DNA of 23,228 nt, taken from positions 1-23,228 of the forward strand of contig JBAUTF010000206.1 in the NCBI GenBank assembly GCA_049582065.1, given 5' to 3'. Source of the DNA: DATKSS01 sp049582065. GTDB lineage: Bacteria; Chloroflexota; Dormibacteria; Dormibacterales; Dormibacteraceae. Below are positions 21,750 to 23,228 of this stretch, one piece after another. The first letter of the stretch is position 1. Every line of letters begins with the position of its first letter. Both the position numbers and the translations under genes were made by a program. The notes beneath the pieces are model-generated. The model saw nothing but the letters and a program-made list of their open reading frames with translations, was not told the DNA's origin and searched no databases.

Positions 21750-23228
21750 GCGCCCCCGCTCTTGATGTACGTAGCCCACGCCGCGTCCAGGGCTGCGCCG
21801 TCCATGCTGCCCCATCCTGTCGCGAAGTCCCATCCAGGACCGGCGTCGTAGGCGAGGTTGTTGCCGGTCGTGACGTCGTGAAACGGCTTGGCTGCGAACT
21901 TCGCCTCGTTCTCACCCATCCAGTAGATCCCGGGGTTGGCAAAGCCGACCTCGCGTAGCCCTTTCTTCTTCAGGTCCTCATTGATCAGGGCAATGGTCGC
22001 GGCCCACAGCGGCGTCGCGGCGGACGTCCCGCCTGCCTGGCCCTCGCGACCTCCGAAGACGATATGGAAGCCCGTGGCGGGGTCGGCGTCGGCCGCAACA
22101 TCGGGGACCTGCCTCAAGCCGTGTGCGGCGGGCTGCGTCCCGTTCTTTTGATAGTCGGGCGCGGGGTAGAACTGGCTGGCTCCTCCACCCGTGCCGCTTT
22201 CGTCGAGCGGGCTGCCCCAGGCCGTCTCCTTGAAGTAGAGGCCCTGGCTCGACTCGAAGATGCTGGTTCCGCCGACCGCCGTCACCGTCGGCAAGGTGGA
22301 GGGGAAGCTGCCCGCGGGGCCCTGGTCCTGGCCGCACGTATACGCGCCGTTGTCGCCGGTGGCGACGAAGTGGGACATGCCCAGCGCGACCGCCCGGTCC
22401 TCGATGGTCGCATAGGTGTTGCGATGGCCGCCGGGGGTGTCGGGCTCGCAGCCGCCGAGGCTCTCGGAGATGATCGAGCCGAGGTGCTCGGTGACCATCT
22501 GGTCGAACGCGCGGTCACCGTGCCCGAAGTCGGGGGCGGAAAGGTAGATCACCAGCTTGGCCGCGGGCGCGATCTCGTGGATGATCTCGAGATCGAGCAC
22601 CGTCTCGCCCTGCGGCTTCTCGGGGCTGCCCCAGCCCGGGTCGCGCCTCACGGTCAAGAGCGGCTCGAACGGAGGCAGCCCGTATTTGGTGGCGAACTTG
22701 TCGAGGTCGCTGAAGTCAGACAGGTCGTCGATCTCCGGGAGCAGGACGGTCTGGCCCGCGCCGTCCAGGCCGGCGTCGCGAAGCGGCTTCAAGTTGTAGA
22801 ACGCGAGGATGTCGGCGGGCGTCAGGCCGCCCGGCCGTACGGCGAAGCTCCGTGCGTGCCGGTAGTCGTCGAGGCCGCTGACGCTGCTCGCGACGGCAGA
22901 AAGCTGCGGTGGAAGCCGGGGCTGGTCGACCGATGCATAGAAGGTCGTCCCATCAGGGAGGCGGTAGCTCTCGATGCCCACGTGGAGAAGCGATGCCGCC
23001 TCGGGCGCGGGTCCGTCGGCTCCGATCACGCCCAATCCTGGCTGCCAGCTCACGCGGAAGCCGACGGCCTCGAGCGCCGACACAGCGCCCGCGACCGCGA
23101 CAGGGTCTGGGCCGAACTCTGCGGTGTAAGCGGCAGGCGTCACGGTGTGGCCCGAGGCGATCAGCGCCCCGAGCTCTGCGGGCTGGCGGGTGCTCAGGCC
23201 GAAGCTGAGGTAAACGGTCGTGTCGGAC
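21746..23228 (-). CDS. S53 sedolisin (pro-kumamolisin-type) serine-carboxyl peptidase, N-terminus beyond window
   Basis: 494 codons are visible, and the frame is open through the window edge, so the true start lies outside. An inner GTG at 23143 falls within the propeptide and is not the start. The visible N-terminal part (FGLSTRQPAELGALIASG, then a segment around AEFGPDP) belongs to the pro-kumamolisin activation domain. The mature domain starts near LTPADILAFYNL. Numbered from the GTG at 23143, the catalytic residues are Glu180 and Asp184 in GETVLDLEII, the oxyanion Asp264 in VATGDNGAY, and Ser374 in GGTSAATPLW (codon at 22022-22024). The C-terminal calcium-site pattern DVTTGNN and GPGWDFATGWGSMDG is intact. 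Sedolisins are secreted endopeptidases active at acidic pH. It leads a coupled operon with two zinc-ribbon membrane proteins. Confidence 0.93.
   Translation of the reverse strand, partial: SDTTVYLSFGLSTRQPAELGALIASGHTVTPAAYTAEFGPDPVAVAGAVSALEAVGFRVSWQPGLGVIGADGPAPEAASLLHVGIESYRLPDGTTFYASVDQPRLPPQLSAVASSVSGLDDYRHARSFAVRPGGLTPADILAFYNLKPLRDAGLDGAGQTVLLPEIDDLSDFSDLDKFATKYGLPPFEPLLTVRRDPGWGSPEKPQGETVLDLEIIHEIAPAAKLVIYLSAPDFGHGDRAFDQMVTEHLGSIISESLGGCEPDTPGGHRNTYATIEDRAVALGMSHFVATGDNGAYTCGQDQGPAGSFPSTLPTVTAVGGTSIFESSQGLYFKETAWGSPLDESGTGGGASQFYPAPDYQKNGTQPAAHGLRQVPDVAADADPATGFHIVFGGREGQAGGTSAATPLWAATIALINEDLKKKGLREVGFANPGIYWMGENEAKFAAKPFHDVTTGNNLAYDAGPGWDFATGWGSMDGAALDAAWATYIKSGGA

Noticed and set aside
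20655..21851. A 398-aa plus-strand open frame opposite the PrsW-like gene
   Set aside because: Charged, motif-free shadow; the minus strand has membrane helices and paired CxxC zinc ribbons.
1..23228. CRISPR arrays, tRNA or rRNA genes, insertion sequences, phage genes
   Set aside because: No regularly spaced repeats, cloverleaf-like sequences, transposase or integrase motifs, or terminal inverted repeats were seen on reading both strands.

Overview
The window is high-GC, densely packed bacterial DNA with short gaps, many 1-8 nt gene overlaps and frequent GTG/TTG starts. No rRNA, tRNA, IS element, integrase or CRISPR array is visible. The content (class F sortase, DUF3494 protein, sedolisin, GT87 and GT2/GT-C membrane glycosyltransferases, GlsB- and YggT-like proteins) suggests a soil bacterium of Chloroflexota, Candidatus Dormibacterota or a related actinobacterium-like lineage. 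That placement is a guess from gene style; there is no phylogenetic marker in the window.

Layout. 1-340 (-): 5' part of an unknown helical protein. 451-3074 (+): envelope block with a DUF3494 ice-binding-like surface protein, a class F sortase, a YggT-like protein, a one-TM protein and a GlsB/YeaQ-like protein, closed by a perfect 12-bp hairpin at 3089-3120. 3150-6068 (+): flavin-binding split-barrel protein, branched-chain aminotransferase and ferredoxin-reductase-type flavoprotein. 6082-14113 (-): a compact seven-gene run, read from high to low coordinate: nucleotidyltransferase, a 1215-aa GT2/GT-C/exported-domain fusion, a B12-binding-type radical SAM protein, a beta-propeller protein, a DoxX-like protein, a short fragment-like protein and an unknown protein. 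Most junctions overlap by 4-8 nt. 14203-16651 (+): 1-pyrroline-5-carboxylate dehydrogenase and an atypical crotonase. 16658-17803 (-): GT87-type glycosyltransferase. 17829-19819 (+): GNAT acetyltransferase overlapping an aromatic-amino-acid decarboxylase. 19789-23228 (-): an S53 sedolisin (incomplete at the window edge), a double-zinc-ribbon PrsW-like protein that has lost its catalytic residues, and a zinc-ribbon one-TM protein, all translationally coupled.

How the genes may work together. The sortase probably anchors the adjacent DUF3494 protein, whose C-terminus looks like a degenerate sorting signal (LPATLG, hydrophobic segment, arginines). The long minus-strand run looks like a surface-glycan or glycolipid pathway built around the glycosyltransferase fusion. 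The sedolisin operon pairs a secreted acid-type protease with two zinc-ribbon membrane proteins, one of them a probable PrsW pseudoprotease. The metabolic genes suggest amino-acid turnover: branched-chain transamination, the glutamate-semialdehyde step of proline catabolism, and aromatic amine formation possibly followed by acetylation. The candidates most worth following up are the GT2/GT-C fusion operon, the pseudo-PrsW/sedolisin operon and the sortase/DUF3494 pair.
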